Shown one piece after another: positions 5,999 to 13,760 of a stretch of 33,618 bases of DNA (positions are counted from its first letter, which is position 1; each line of letters begins with the position of its first letter). The position numbers and the translations under genes were made by a program. Below the pieces are notes generated by a model. It was not told the DNA's origin. It did no database searches and saw only the letters and a program-made list of their open reading frames with translations. The stretch comes from a virus: IMG/VR virus record IMGVR_UViG_3300042939_000350, positions 1-33,618 of that record. One strand, 5' to 3'.

Positions 5999-6877
5999 CT
6001 ATCGCGTGCTTGTCGTTGTAAACCAAGCATCTATAACACGAACATCAGAGCCATCCACCCTCATCTTATGGTATTTCAACTTCATCCAGTAACCGCCGAG
6101 CGGTTTCGGAGGTCTGCCCCTCTCGACGTGGAAGCCACCCACTCCGCCTGCATACTCTTCTTTGTATGTTGCAGTGCGTATTTGGTGTAGAGGCCGTTGT
6201 TTAATCATATAGTCCCTCCTGTTTAGGTATGTAACCATGTTAATATGGTGATACAACTCGTGGACGTGGCCTTGCCATGTGCAGTCGTAGCCTTCAACCA
6301 TCGCCATAATACGCTGGTCTTGGATAACTCCTTTCGTTACTGACCCGCCTCCGCCTGAGCCGTGGTAATAGTACATAGCGAAACGGTTGTAGTGCTTCGC
6401 AGCTATGGCGTTACGGAATCCAAACAGTATCGCGCCGCCATATCCACCAACCTGAACGTTAGTCTTACATTCGTGGTTAAGCAGGGTTACAAACATCTGT
6501 AAGGCATCGAACTCTACATTTTTTATTACACCCGTTTCATGGTTTCCATAGCCTATAAGGATGATATGATGAGCGTATGGCTTAAACCATTCGACAGCAC
6601 TATTGACAACCGCCTGAAGGTAGTTGCCCACATTATGCTCAGGTCTTATCTCGTTTTTGTTCCTGCGCGGGTCTCCACGCCCCTGCATCAAACAAAAAAA
6701 GTCCCCATTTACGATAATCCCCGCCCCACGTTCTACTGCCTCGTCGAGGTGTTTTTTGAGTAATATCCTGTCGCAATGAGGATTGTCCCAATGAAGGTCG
6801 CTTATCAGTAAAAACTCCGCCTCTCTACCCTCTAAGTCAACGGTATGTACGTTAACTGAGTGTCGGGTTATGTTCAT
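5999..6877 (-). CDS. Calcineurin-like metallophosphoesterase
   Basis: This 292-residue protein carries the complete two-metal motif set: SDLHWD (26-31), NGDFF (57-61), GNHET (111-115), YHGSGG (171-176) and GHVH (203-206). It should hydrolyse phosphomono- or phosphodiesters; phage members can be nucleases, cyclic-nucleotide phosphodiesterases or phosphatases. The C-terminal part is basic and aromatic, with no recognised domain. It is transcribed away from the terminase genes, upstream of the endolysin. A TATATTTG box precedes it. Substrate is not predictable, but catalytic competence looks intact. Confidence 0.85.
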   Translation of the reverse strand: MNITRHSVNVHTVDLEGREAEFLLISDLHWDNPHCDRILLKKHLDEAVERGAGIIVNGDFFCLMQGRGDPRRNKNEIRPEHNVGNYLQAVVNSAVEWFKPYAHHIILIGYGNHETGVIKNVEFDALQMFVTLLNHECKTNVQVGGYGGAILFGFRNAIAAKHYNRFAMYYYHGSGGGGSVTKGVIQDQRIMAMVEGYDCTWQGHVHELYHHINMVTYLNRRDYMIKQRPLHQIRTATYKEEYAGGVGGFHVERGRPPKPLGGYWMKLKYHKMRVDGSDVRVIDAWFTTTSTR

Positions 6878-6898
6878 TTTATGGTGTTAATAGTGCCA

Positions 6899-6906
6899 CA
6901 AATATA
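6899..6906 (-). promoter_or_regulatory. -7 box for metallophosphoesterase gene
   Basis: The minus strand reads TATATTTG (TAnnTTTG), 21 bases before the ATG at 6877. It forms the left half of a divergent promoter region with the box at 6945-6952. Confidence 0.5.
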
Positions 6907-6944
6907 CGCTACTCAAATTTAGCCGATTTTAAGACTCTGCTACT

Positions 6945-6952
6945 TAACTTTG
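6945..6952 (+). promoter_or_regulatory. -7 box adjoining the terminase start
   Basis: TAACTTTG fits TAnnTTTG and is followed by TCCCG and then the ATG at 6958. With transcription normally starting a few bases after this box, the mRNA would have almost no leader. The same arrangement recurs at 17832 and 27318. Confidence 0.6.
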
Positions 6953-6957
6953 TCCCG

Positions 6958-7389
6958 ATGGAATCTAAAGAGCCAAAGAAAGAAACGCGAGGCAACCCAA
7001 ACATTCGGGAAGTTAGCGTAAACACAAGGTTTACTAAAGGCATAGACCCTAAGCACGTTTTATTGGTTGACGACTTAAAGAAAAAAGACCTAAGGAAAAT
7101 GATTGAGGCCGAGTTATCTAAGAAGATTAACGGGGTAACTCGTGCCGAAGGCTTGGTAGCTCGACTAATAACTATGGGTATTCAGGGTAATATGAGGGCT
7201 ATTGAGCTAATTTTAGCCTATTTGTATGGTAAGCCTCAAAATCAGGTGATAGAAGCGGATAATAAACCCTTTGTTTTAGAGCTGACAGAGCCAGAAAAGG
7301 GTGAGGTAGAAACCATGAGGAATAGTTATGAACAAGTTATAAACCAAGAAGTCAATGAAACTAACGGCAAAGCAGACGTTAGCCTATAA
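6958..7389 (+). CDS. Small terminase subunit (probable)
   Basis: This 143-residue protein lies directly upstream of and overlaps the large terminase by 35 bases. The N-terminus is basic and disordered with a GNPNIREVSVNTRFTKG segment, similar to DUF5681-type small terminase proteins. A helical middle (KDLRKMIEAELSKKINGVTRAEGLVARLITMGIQGN) could bind DNA, and RAIELILAYLYGKPQNQV is typical of these proteins. It would recognise the packaging site and load the motor. Identification rests on position and these features. An almost leaderless start is suggested by the TAACTTTG box five bases before ATG. Confidence 0.72.
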   Translation: MESKEPKKETRGNPNIREVSVNTRFTKGIDPKHVLLVDDLKKKDLRKMIEAELSKKINGVTRAEGLVARLITMGIQGNMRAIELILAYLYGKPQNQVIEADNKPFVLELTEPEKGEVETMRNSYEQVINQEVNETNGKADVSL

Positions 7390-8698
7390 ATTGGCTTTAA
7401 GTGGGGAGAAGCAGTTTATTTTATTTGGGGGGGCGATTAGGGGAGGCAAGACTTACTGGCTTTTGCTCACATTCATATCACTCTGCTCTAAATACCCAAA
7501 ATCTCGCTGGTGCATAGTCCGTGCTTCGAGGCCAACATTAGAGCGAACCACGATGGTTACGTTCAATACGTTATTAGCAGAGGGTCTTAGGCACTATATA
7601 TCTTCTTACGACAAGGCTTCCCTTGTGATAACCTTCACCAATGGCTCTGAACTCATCTTTATGGGTGAGAACTACGACACCGACAAAGACTTAGACAGGT
7701 TTAAGGGATTGGAGATAAACGGAGGTGGCATTGATGAGATTAACGAGTGTCAGGAGGCCACCCTCTACAAGATGCTTGAACGCTCTGGCTCATGGAACAA
7801 CGCTGAAGGCCGACCTCCTATTGTAGTATTGGGAACGTGCAACCCTGCGAATAATTGGGTGAAGGAGAAGGTTTACGACCAATGGATGAAGGGTACTCTC
7901 CCTGAAACATGGGCATACATTCCGTCAAAGATTACGGATAACCCGCACATTCCCGAGGACTACTTAAACTCACTGAAGGCCAATATGCCTGAATACGAGT
8001 ACCTGCGCTTCGTTGAGGGCGACTGGGAGGTTCAGGAGAAGCCTGAAAATCCATTCTTTACGGCATTTGAGCCAAAAGAACACGAGGACAAGGGAACGTT
8101 TTTCAACCCGAACCTGCCGATTTTATTTGCCTTCGACTTCAACTTACAGCCGTTTGCTGGTATCGTTGCTCACAAGTGGAAGGATGACAATGGCGAACAC
8201 TTTCATATAGTCGATGAGTTCTCCGTTCCTGACGGCTCTATACCAAAGATGATAGATACAATTAAGGAGAGGTATGAGCCATACCTTCCGATGTGTCAGA
8301 TAACGGGCGATGCTATGGGCAAGAGGGGCGATTTATCTCAGAGGGATAATGCTAACTACTATGAGCAGTTAGCTCGTGGGCTTAAGCTATCGGGGAAGCA
8401 AATCCGTGTTCAGGACAACCCTAAGCACGAGAACTCCCGTGCCGAGTGCAACTACATTCTAAGGCACTATCCTGACTTCAAGGTGAACCCTAAGAGCTGC
8501 CCAAACACTTCGAGGGATTTGAGGATGCTCAAATGCGATGCTATGGGCACGATAGTAAAAAGAAACAGAAATATCATAACTCAGTTAGCCGACCACGGAG
8601 ATTGTGTCCGATATGCCTTCCACACATTCTTAGGGGAGTGGTATATTTACCACCTGAAAAAAAGCGGATATAAACACATTCCCTATGAGCTGTATTGA
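7355..8698 (+). CDS. terL: Large terminase subunit (packaging ATPase/nuclease)
   Basis: At 447 residues this is full length for a terminase. The ATPase half has Walker A GGAIRGGKT (25-33), Walker B GGGIDEIN (123-130) and the coupling-motif-like LGTCNP (159-164). The nuclease half shows the RNase H-like acids in FAFDFN (258-263), TGDAMG (317-322) and DHGDCVRY (near 420). It pumps DNA into the prohead and cuts concatemers. The start within the preceding gene is supported by the protein-like sequence MKLTAKQTLAYKLALSGEKQ. All key residues are present. Confidence 0.96.
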   Translation: MKLTAKQTLAYKLALSGEKQFILFGGAIRGGKTYWLLLTFISLCSKYPKSRWCIVRASRPTLERTTMVTFNTLLAEGLRHYISSYDKASLVITFTNGSELIFMGENYDTDKDLDRFKGLEINGGGIDEINECQEATLYKMLERSGSWNNAEGRPPIVVLGTCNPANNWVKEKVYDQWMKGTLPETWAYIPSKITDNPHIPEDYLNSLKANMPEYEYLRFVEGDWEVQEKPENPFFTAFEPKEHEDKGTFFNPNLPILFAFDFNLQPFAGIVAHKWKDDNGEHFHIVDEFSVPDGSIPKMIDTIKERYEPYLPMCQITGDAMGKRGDLSQRDNANYYEQLARGLKLSGKQIRVQDNPKHENSRAECNYILRHYPDFKVNPKSCPNTSRDLRMLKCDAMGTIVKRNRNIITQLADHGDCVRYAFHTFLGEWYIYHLKKSGYKHIPYELY

Positions 8699-9023
8699 GT
8701 GTACCAACTGCCCTTCCATAGGCTCTTACGACATTTGTTGTGCTGAGATAACTGTTGCTGAGGGGCTCACCCCTGCTACTGACTATCTTGTTCGGATTCT
8801 TGACCTTACGCTTAATCGCTACACCCAACAAACGGTTACTTCGAGTGGCTTAGGTGAGTTGACGATTGCTATTGACCAATATACATTCTCACCGAACAGA
8901 ACCTACGAGGTTACTGTTCATGCTGATGAAACCTGCAACGTTGATGACGACTTGGAGTTTGGACAACCTGGAACGGGCGATGACGTTGATTGCGTATCCT
9001 TTACACTATTTTATGCTGATTGA
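8685..9023 (+). CDS. Small Cys-rich probable structural protein
   Basis: This 112-residue protein opens with a cysteine cluster (CIECTNCPSIGSYDICC), followed by alternating beta-like segments including TVAEGLTPATDYLVRILD and YEVTVHADETC. The composition suggests a beta-sandwich. Similar Cys-rich N-termini recur in other tail proteins of this window (17194, 15697), hinting at a shared assembly or metal-binding feature. It overlaps the terminase stop by 14 bases and the next gene by 11. No family was recognised. Confidence 0.6.
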   Translation: MSCIECTNCPSIGSYDICCAEITVAEGLTPATDYLVRILDLTLNRYTQQTVTSSGLGELTIAIDQYTFSPNRTYEVTVHADETCNVDDDLEFGQPGTGDDVDCVSFTLFYAD

Positions 9024-9306
9024 ACGAGCCATAGTAGTTAGCCTACTCATTGTAGCCACCCATATTTCAATGGAAGATGGGATGATTTTAAACAGATTCA
9101 GGGCATTTTTAGCAAGGCTAATCCCCGAATGTAGCATTTGGAGTAAGCCTCTATACAACTGCGTTGGATGCATGGCTTCCATTTGGGGCGTAGTCTATTA
9201 CGCTCTGACCGCCCTACTACCCTACTTTGAATTTAACTTTGTGGAAATGTCGATTGTGTGTATAATGTGCATACCTTTGAACTTCATTTTCATAAAGTTA
9301 TCATGA
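9013..9306 (+). CDS. Small integral membrane protein
   Basis: From the ATG at 9013 the product is 97 residues. An upstream frame from 8866 exists but is unlikely, because it lies inside the preceding gene and encodes unrelated sequence. It has a hydrophobic N-terminal segment (AIVVSLLIVATHI), a central segment around VGCMASIWGVVYYALTALL, and a C-terminal one (IVCIMCIPLNFIFIKL), so about three membrane spans. The motif KPLYNCVGCMASIWG resembles DUF1360-like phage membrane proteins. Function unknown. The stop overlaps the next start (ATGA). Confidence 0.6.
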   Translation: MLIERAIVVSLLIVATHISMEDGMILNRFRAFLARLIPECSIWSKPLYNCVGCMASIWGVVYYALTALLPYFEFNFVEMSIVCIMCIPLNFIFIKLS

Positions 9307-9962
9307 TAGCAGAACTGCTCTACAAGTGGTTTCCGAAGGAGTTTAATCAACTCGTTTGGGATTCTACTTACAAACCAAAGAAGAATCAAGGGCTGAAGTA
9401 TGCCTTCACTTGTGAGGGGCATAGATACTACGTCTACGAAACCCTTTTTGAGATGCCCGTTGAGAGGCTTGGCAGGGCGCAAGACTTCGTTTTGCAGTTG
9501 CAGAGGATGGTGAGTGAGAGTGAGCTGGACAAGTTTTTAGAAGCTATGGAGAGTGCGCTATTCGAGTCGACAAGTGGGGAGAAGCTAAAAGGTCTATCAA
9601 AAATCGGATTTTTAATAGGCGAGATGAAAGAGCGCAAGAAGCTTCTTCTCCACCCCGAGATTATGATGGAGTTATCTGGGTGTATGCTCATTAGGGAGGA
9701 CCAAGACCCTGGCGTTTGGGATGCTGAATTTGAGCAGAAGAAGATTGAAACGTTTAGAAAGAACTACAAGGGGAAGGGGCTGTATGATTTTTTCGTTTTA
9801 GGCGGGTTGAATCAGTTCTTTCCCAATTTCAGCTCTTTCGAAAAAGACTGGGAAATATATTGGGAGATGGCGCAAGCCCGCCTCAAAGCCCTAAACAAGA
9901 CGGTGGAATACTTTCCCTCGGTAGGCAGCTTTACGACCAAGATAAACAATTTAGGGAGTTAA
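9303..9962 (+). CDS. Tail assembly chaperone-like protein (upstream frame)
   Basis: The start is taken at 9303, where ATGA overlaps the previous stop; an ATG at 9258 lies inside the preceding gene. The product is about 219 residues, with MIAELLYKWFPKEFNQLVW near the start, a helical body and a C-terminus that becomes less protein-like (TVEYFPSVGSFTTKINNLGS). It lies between terminase and tape measure with a second overlapping frame at -1, the position and architecture of gpG/gpGT-type chaperones. Those proteins coat the tape measure during tail assembly. No sequence motif proves this; the synteny is the argument. Confidence 0.5.
   Translation: MIAELLYKWFPKEFNQLVWDSTYKPKKNQGLKYAFTCEGHRYYVYETLFEMPVERLGRAQDFVLQLQRMVSESELDKFLEAMESALFESTSGEKLKGLSKIGFLIGEMKERKKLLLHPEIMMELSGCMLIREDQDPGVWDAEFEQKKIETFRKNYKGKGLYDFFVLGGLNQFFPNFSSFEKDWEIYWEMAQARLKALNKTVEYFPSVGSFTTKINNLGS
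9788..9794 (+). promoter_or_regulatory. Candidate -1 frameshift heptamer
   Basis: In the reading frame of the 9303 gene the sequence is T TTT TTC, a textbook X XXY YYZ slippery heptamer. The -1 frame is open from precisely this point, immediately after a TGA at 9785-9787, through to 10129. The first ~35 codons of the -1 frame here look poorly protein-like, so a later shift or independent initiation is also possible. Confidence 0.35.
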
Positions 9963-10129
9963 TAATATACTGCTCTGATGGCAATATAGATATGTATAAT
10001 GCCTACGCAAAATCTTCTATTGAAAAAGCTCTAACTTTGCTTGAGTTTAACCAAGAAAGGCGAAAGCGAGAGCTTGAGTCGATAGAAAAGCATGGCAAAA
10101 ATACAAATCGAGTACACGGCAAACGTTGA
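9860..10129 (+). CDS. Tail chaperone C-terminal frame (possible frameshift product)
   Basis: This frame overlaps the end of the 219-residue gene and the start of the tape measure. From about 9910 it looks like real protein: QLYDQDKQFRELIIYCSDGN, then helical charged sequence. No ATG exists before 9992, only a TTG at 9860, so it is expressed either by -1 frameshifting from the 9303 frame, from the TTG (89 residues), or from the ATG at 9992 (45 residues). A fused chaperone with an extended C-terminus that contacts the tape measure would be the lambda gpGT analogue. Coordinates of the true 5' end are uncertain. Confidence 0.45.
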   Translation: MGDGASPPQSPKQDGGILSLGRQLYDQDKQFRELIIYCSDGNIDMYNAYAKSSIEKALTLLEFNQERRKRELESIEKHGKNTNRVHGKR

Positions 10130-13100
10130 GAACTTAAAAACAAAACTCAATGAGCTTGTTAAGATAAACGAAACGCTCAGTCGCTCTGTTTTCGCTACCA
10201 AGATGGCCTTAGAGGATATGTCTAAGGCGACATCTCAATCTACGACAAAAAAGGCACTTGAAGATATTAAAAAGGCATCTGATGGTGCATCTAAATCTGC
10301 TGAAACTGCCGCAAATTCATTAAAAAAGGCTGCCAACACGCCGCCGCCAAGGTCTAACTACAAAAATTGGGCTAAGGAAACTGAGTCTATAATAAAACAG
10401 CTCTTTTCCAATGTCCTTGAATATGAAAAAAATGTTGATGCCCGCAGGCAGAAGTTTGCCAATGACGATGTAAATAGAAGGCGAAAAACTGCTAAGGATG
10501 TAGAAAAGTACGACCAAGAAACCAAAAGGCTATGGTTAGCTCATCTTGCAGAGATGGACAGGGCTGCTGCCGAATCTCAAAAGCGCAGGTTAAAGCTTGG
10601 GGAGGAAAGGGTAAAGGCTAAGCAGCGAGAGGCAGAGGCCAAGAAAAAGGCTGATGCAGAATATGTTAAATGGTGGGAGAAAGAGCTTAGCAGGCAGGAA
10701 AAAGAAGAGGCTAAAAAAGCTCGGCAATCTGTTCAAACCGCAGAAAGGGCAGCAAGAGAAAGGGCGGCTTCCGAGGCTCGTTCTTCAAAGCAAAGGGAGG
10801 CAGAGCAGAAAAGGCTGACCAGGGAAACTGAAAGAGAGGAAAGGAGAAGGGTTGTTGCTACTCAAAAAGCAGAGGCAGAAAGGGTAAAAGCATCTCAAAG
10901 CTCAACTGAGTCAATGATGAAGCCATTATTGGCTTTAAGGGGGTATGTGTCTGCTGCATTTGCAGTTGGCTCTATTGTAAGCTTCGGTGAAGAGGTTATT
11001 AAACTTCTCGCAAAGCTCGAGTTACTTGAGTCAAGGTTAGGTTTCATATATGGCGGCACTGGTGCTGGAAACGCCGCCTTCATAAGGCTTTCATCGAGTA
11101 TAAAAGAACTTGGACTTGAATATGAAGAAACATTAGAGCAAGCGACTTCATTTAGTATTGCCGCACAACAAGCTGGATATACTACTACTCAAGTCGAAAA
11201 AATGTTTATAAGCTTTGCGTCATCATTAAGGGCTGCTGGCTCAAGCTCTCTTCAGGTTCAGAGGTCTTTCTATGCCCTTCAGCAGATGATGTCTAAGGGC
11301 GTTGTTTCTGCGGAGGAGTTGAATAGGCAGATGGGCGAGTCTTTACCTGGTGCGGCTATGCTTATGTTTAAGGCTTACAAAAATCTACACCCAGAGCTTG
11401 TCCAAAATTTTGAAGATTTCCGTAAGCTTCAAAAGGAGGGGAAGATATTAAGCGCGGAGGTATTACCAGAGTTTATTAGGGTCTTGGAAGAAGAGTTCGG
11501 GCCTGCACTTGAAGGGAAGAAGAGCTCTTTGTCGGCTCGATTAAATCGCCTTAGTCAAGCTTATACAGCGTTCAAGGCATCTCTTTTAGATACTGCGCCA
11601 ATTAAAAATGCCACAAGTGCGCTCGAAAATATGCTTAACAAGATGACTGCGCTGATGAGTTCAAAGAGACTAAGTTTTTTTGAAAAACTATTGGGTTTCT
11701 CTGGAGGTCCTTCCGCGGAGTTTATCCAACTGAAAGCAGAAGTAGAAGCAAATCTTAAATTGGAGGAGGCGAATTATATTCAAACCAAGGTTCAGGAAAA
11801 GAATTTAGCACTCTCTAAACTAACTAAAGAAGAGCAGCAAGAGAGGTACAACAATCTTGAAAAAGAGATAAAGGCTTACAAAACGTATCTTGAGCTTATA
11901 TCAAAAACTCCTGAAGGTGCAGATTTTCTTGACCGATATGCAATTACTTCCCCCCAAGTTGCACCTCAGTTACAAAGACCAGAGACTATGGCTGGATTTG
12001 ACATAACCAAAAGGGGGTATCGGGACATAAGTAAAGTCGAGCTTTCCATAGCAGAGCAACTATTAAGGGATTTAGGCGTGATGATTAGTTCTGAGGGTGC
12101 GCCAACGGGAGATGAAGATAAAGAAAGCCCAAGAATTAAATTCCTTGAACAAGAAATACTTCTTTTGAAGGCTAAGATAATGGCTGAGGAAGATGCTATT
12201 AAAGTGATTAACGAAAAAGCTGAATTTGAAATCAAAACCACTGAAACATTAGTTTCATTGAAAATAAAATTATCAGAGGCGGAAGAAAAGGTAGCCCTAC
12301 TAAAGGCCAGTGGTGCTGGCGAAACTGCAATAGCAATGGCTAAAAAAGAGTCCGAGGTTTTGCAGCAACAAATTGAGTTAAGGCAACACGAAGAGCAGCT
12401 TATGATAGATAACCTTGAGCTGCAAAAAATGATTATACAACAACGGCTTTTGTTAGTTAAAGAGGGCTCTATTGAAGAATACAAGCTTAGAGAAGAGTTG
12501 CTAAGGAAAAATCAGGCGATAGAAATACTAAAAGCAAAAGAGAACTCGGAATTAGTTAAGAAGATAACTGCCGATACTAATGCTGAAATCAAAAAGATGT
12601 ATCAGGGCTTAGCTAATGAGGTGAAAGATTTTATGGCTGAAGTAAGGCAGTTGCAGGAAGAGCCATTTATGGATGAGGTCAGCAAACAAGCCGATGAGAT
12701 TATTAAAAAATATGATAAGGCAATACAAGAGTTAAGGGATAAATTTCAGAAAAACGTACTTAGCTCAGGCGGGTTTACTCAGTTTGATATAACCCAAACT
12801 GCAACTACTACGAGCCCTATGCTTGCAGAGCCGAACATATTAGCAGGTATAGCCGACCAAGCACAAGTAGAGAAGGTTAAAAAGGCAACGGAAGAGCTTG
12901 AAAAAGAAATTTCTCAGTTGATAATAGCCAGAGATAAAGCACTGCAAAAATTGAGGGAAGGCGATAAAGAAAGCGACTTTTTAGGTTTGAGTTCAGACGA
13001 ACTCGAAAAGCTGAAAAAGGCACTCAACGTAGCTATCGACCTATTTCAAGACTACTATGATGCCCGCACCGAGATAGCCAAGAACGCCATCGAAAAAGAG

Positions 13101-13760
13101 CAGGCACTATTAGACAAAAAGCTCGAGGCAGGTCTTATCCGCGAGAATGAGTACAACGAGGAAACGAAAAAGAATAAAGAGGAGATGGCTAAGCTTGACA
13201 GGGATGCCGCAAGGTTCGGTGTTCTAATCAACACTGCCCAAGCTATCGTGAAGCTATACACCGACTTCGATGCTATTACTGCAACGATATTAGCCGCAGG
13301 TGTCGTTGCCGTTGGTGCAACTCAGCTTTCGGCTATTAACTCTGCCCCACTTCCTGAGTTCCACGAGGGCGGTTTAGACATTAAGAAGAACGACAACAAA
13401 AAGGCTAATAGGGGGCTGAAAAGTGGGGAGTTCTATGCCAAGCTTTTAGAGGGTGAATCGGTGATGACTCGTGAGGAAACGGCCAAGTACAAGGATGTGT
13501 TGAAGGCTATTCGTGAGGACTCTCTGCCCTCGCATATTATGAAGGGATATACTGCTCCTGCCTACCATCGTTCTATGGATGAGCCGTACCGAATGGCTAA
13601 GGAGCAGACTTCACTTGAACTGGCTTTTCAGAACGCTGAATTGGTTGATGCCATACGCAGGAATGGGGCTGTTGCTATTAAGAACCCCGATGAGATTGCC
13701 GATGCCATTGTTTCAAAGAGTTCCTACACCAAAATAACTAACAGGAGGAGAATAAGATGA
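10092..13760 (+). CDS. Tail tape measure protein
   Basis: This is the longest gene (1222 residues). Residues 1-270 are charged coiled coil. Around 275-310 is a hydrophobic stretch, and at about 398-421 is the tape-measure N-terminal-domain signature LQQMMSKGVVSAEELNRQMGESLPGA. More coiled coil follows (540-1040), then a hydrophobic Ala/Val-rich segment (about 1043-1085) that may insert into the host membrane. It sets tail length; 1222 residues suggests a tail of very roughly 180 nm at 1.5 angstrom per residue, a rule-of-thumb estimate. The length of the protein and its contractile-sheath-free neighbourhood favour a siphovirus. The stop overlaps the next start. Confidence 0.95.
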   Translation: MAKIQIEYTANVENLKTKLNELVKINETLSRSVFATKMALEDMSKATSQSTTKKALEDIKKASDGASKSAETAANSLKKAANTPPPRSNYKNWAKETESIIKQLFSNVLEYEKNVDARRQKFANDDVNRRRKTAKDVEKYDQETKRLWLAHLAEMDRAAAESQKRRLKLGEERVKAKQREAEAKKKADAEYVKWWEKELSRQEKEEAKKARQSVQTAERAARERAASEARSSKQREAEQKRLTRETEREERRRVVATQKAEAERVKASQSSTESMMKPLLALRGYVSAAFAVGSIVSFGEEVIKLLAKLELLESRLGFIYGGTGAGNAAFIRLSSSIKELGLEYEETLEQATSFSIAAQQAGYTTTQVEKMFISFASSLRAAGSSSLQVQRSFYALQQMMSKGVVSAEELNRQMGESLPGAAMLMFKAYKNLHPELVQNFEDFRKLQKEGKILSAEVLPEFIRVLEEEFGPALEGKKSSLSARLNRLSQAYTAFKASLLDTAPIKNATSALENMLNKMTALMSSKRLSFFEKLLGFSGGPSAEFIQLKAEVEANLKLEEANYIQTKVQEKNLALSKLTKEEQQERYNNLEKEIKAYKTYLELISKTPEGADFLDRYAITSPQVAPQLQRPETMAGFDITKRGYRDISKVELSIAEQLLRDLGVMISSEGAPTGDEDKESPRIKFLEQEILLLKAKIMAEEDAIKVINEKAEFEIKTTETLVSLKIKLSEAEEKVALLKASGAGETAIAMAKKESEVLQQQIELRQHEEQLMIDNLELQKMIIQQRLLLVKEGSIEEYKLREELLRKNQAIEILKAKENSELVKKITADTNAEIKKMYQGLANEVKDFMAEVRQLQEEPFMDEVSKQADEIIKKYDKAIQELRDKFQKNVLSSGGFTQFDITQTATTTSPMLAEPNILAGIADQAQVEKVKKATEELEKEISQLIIARDKALQKLREGDKESDFLGLSSDELEKLKKALNVAIDLFQDYYDARTEIAKNAIEKEQALLDKKLEAGLIRENEYNEETKKNKEEMAKLDRDAARFGVLINTAQAIVKLYTDFDAITATILAAGVVAVGATQLSAINSAPLPEFHEGGLDIKKNDNKKANRGLKSGEFYAKLLEGESVMTREETAKYKDVLKAIREDSLPSHIMKGYTAPAYHRSMDEPYRMAKEQTSLELAFQNAELVDAIRRNGAVAIKNPDEIADAIVSKSSYTKITNRRRIR

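Noticed and set aside
8866-9012. N-terminal extension of the small membrane protein
   Set aside because: It is encoded inside the preceding gene and lacks the hydrophobic pattern; the ATG at 9013 gives a coherent membrane protein.
11966-12484. 172-codon minus-strand frame within the tape measure
   Set aside because: Ser/Leu-rich translation is the typical antisense shadow of a coiled-coil gene rich in Lys, Glu and Leu codons.
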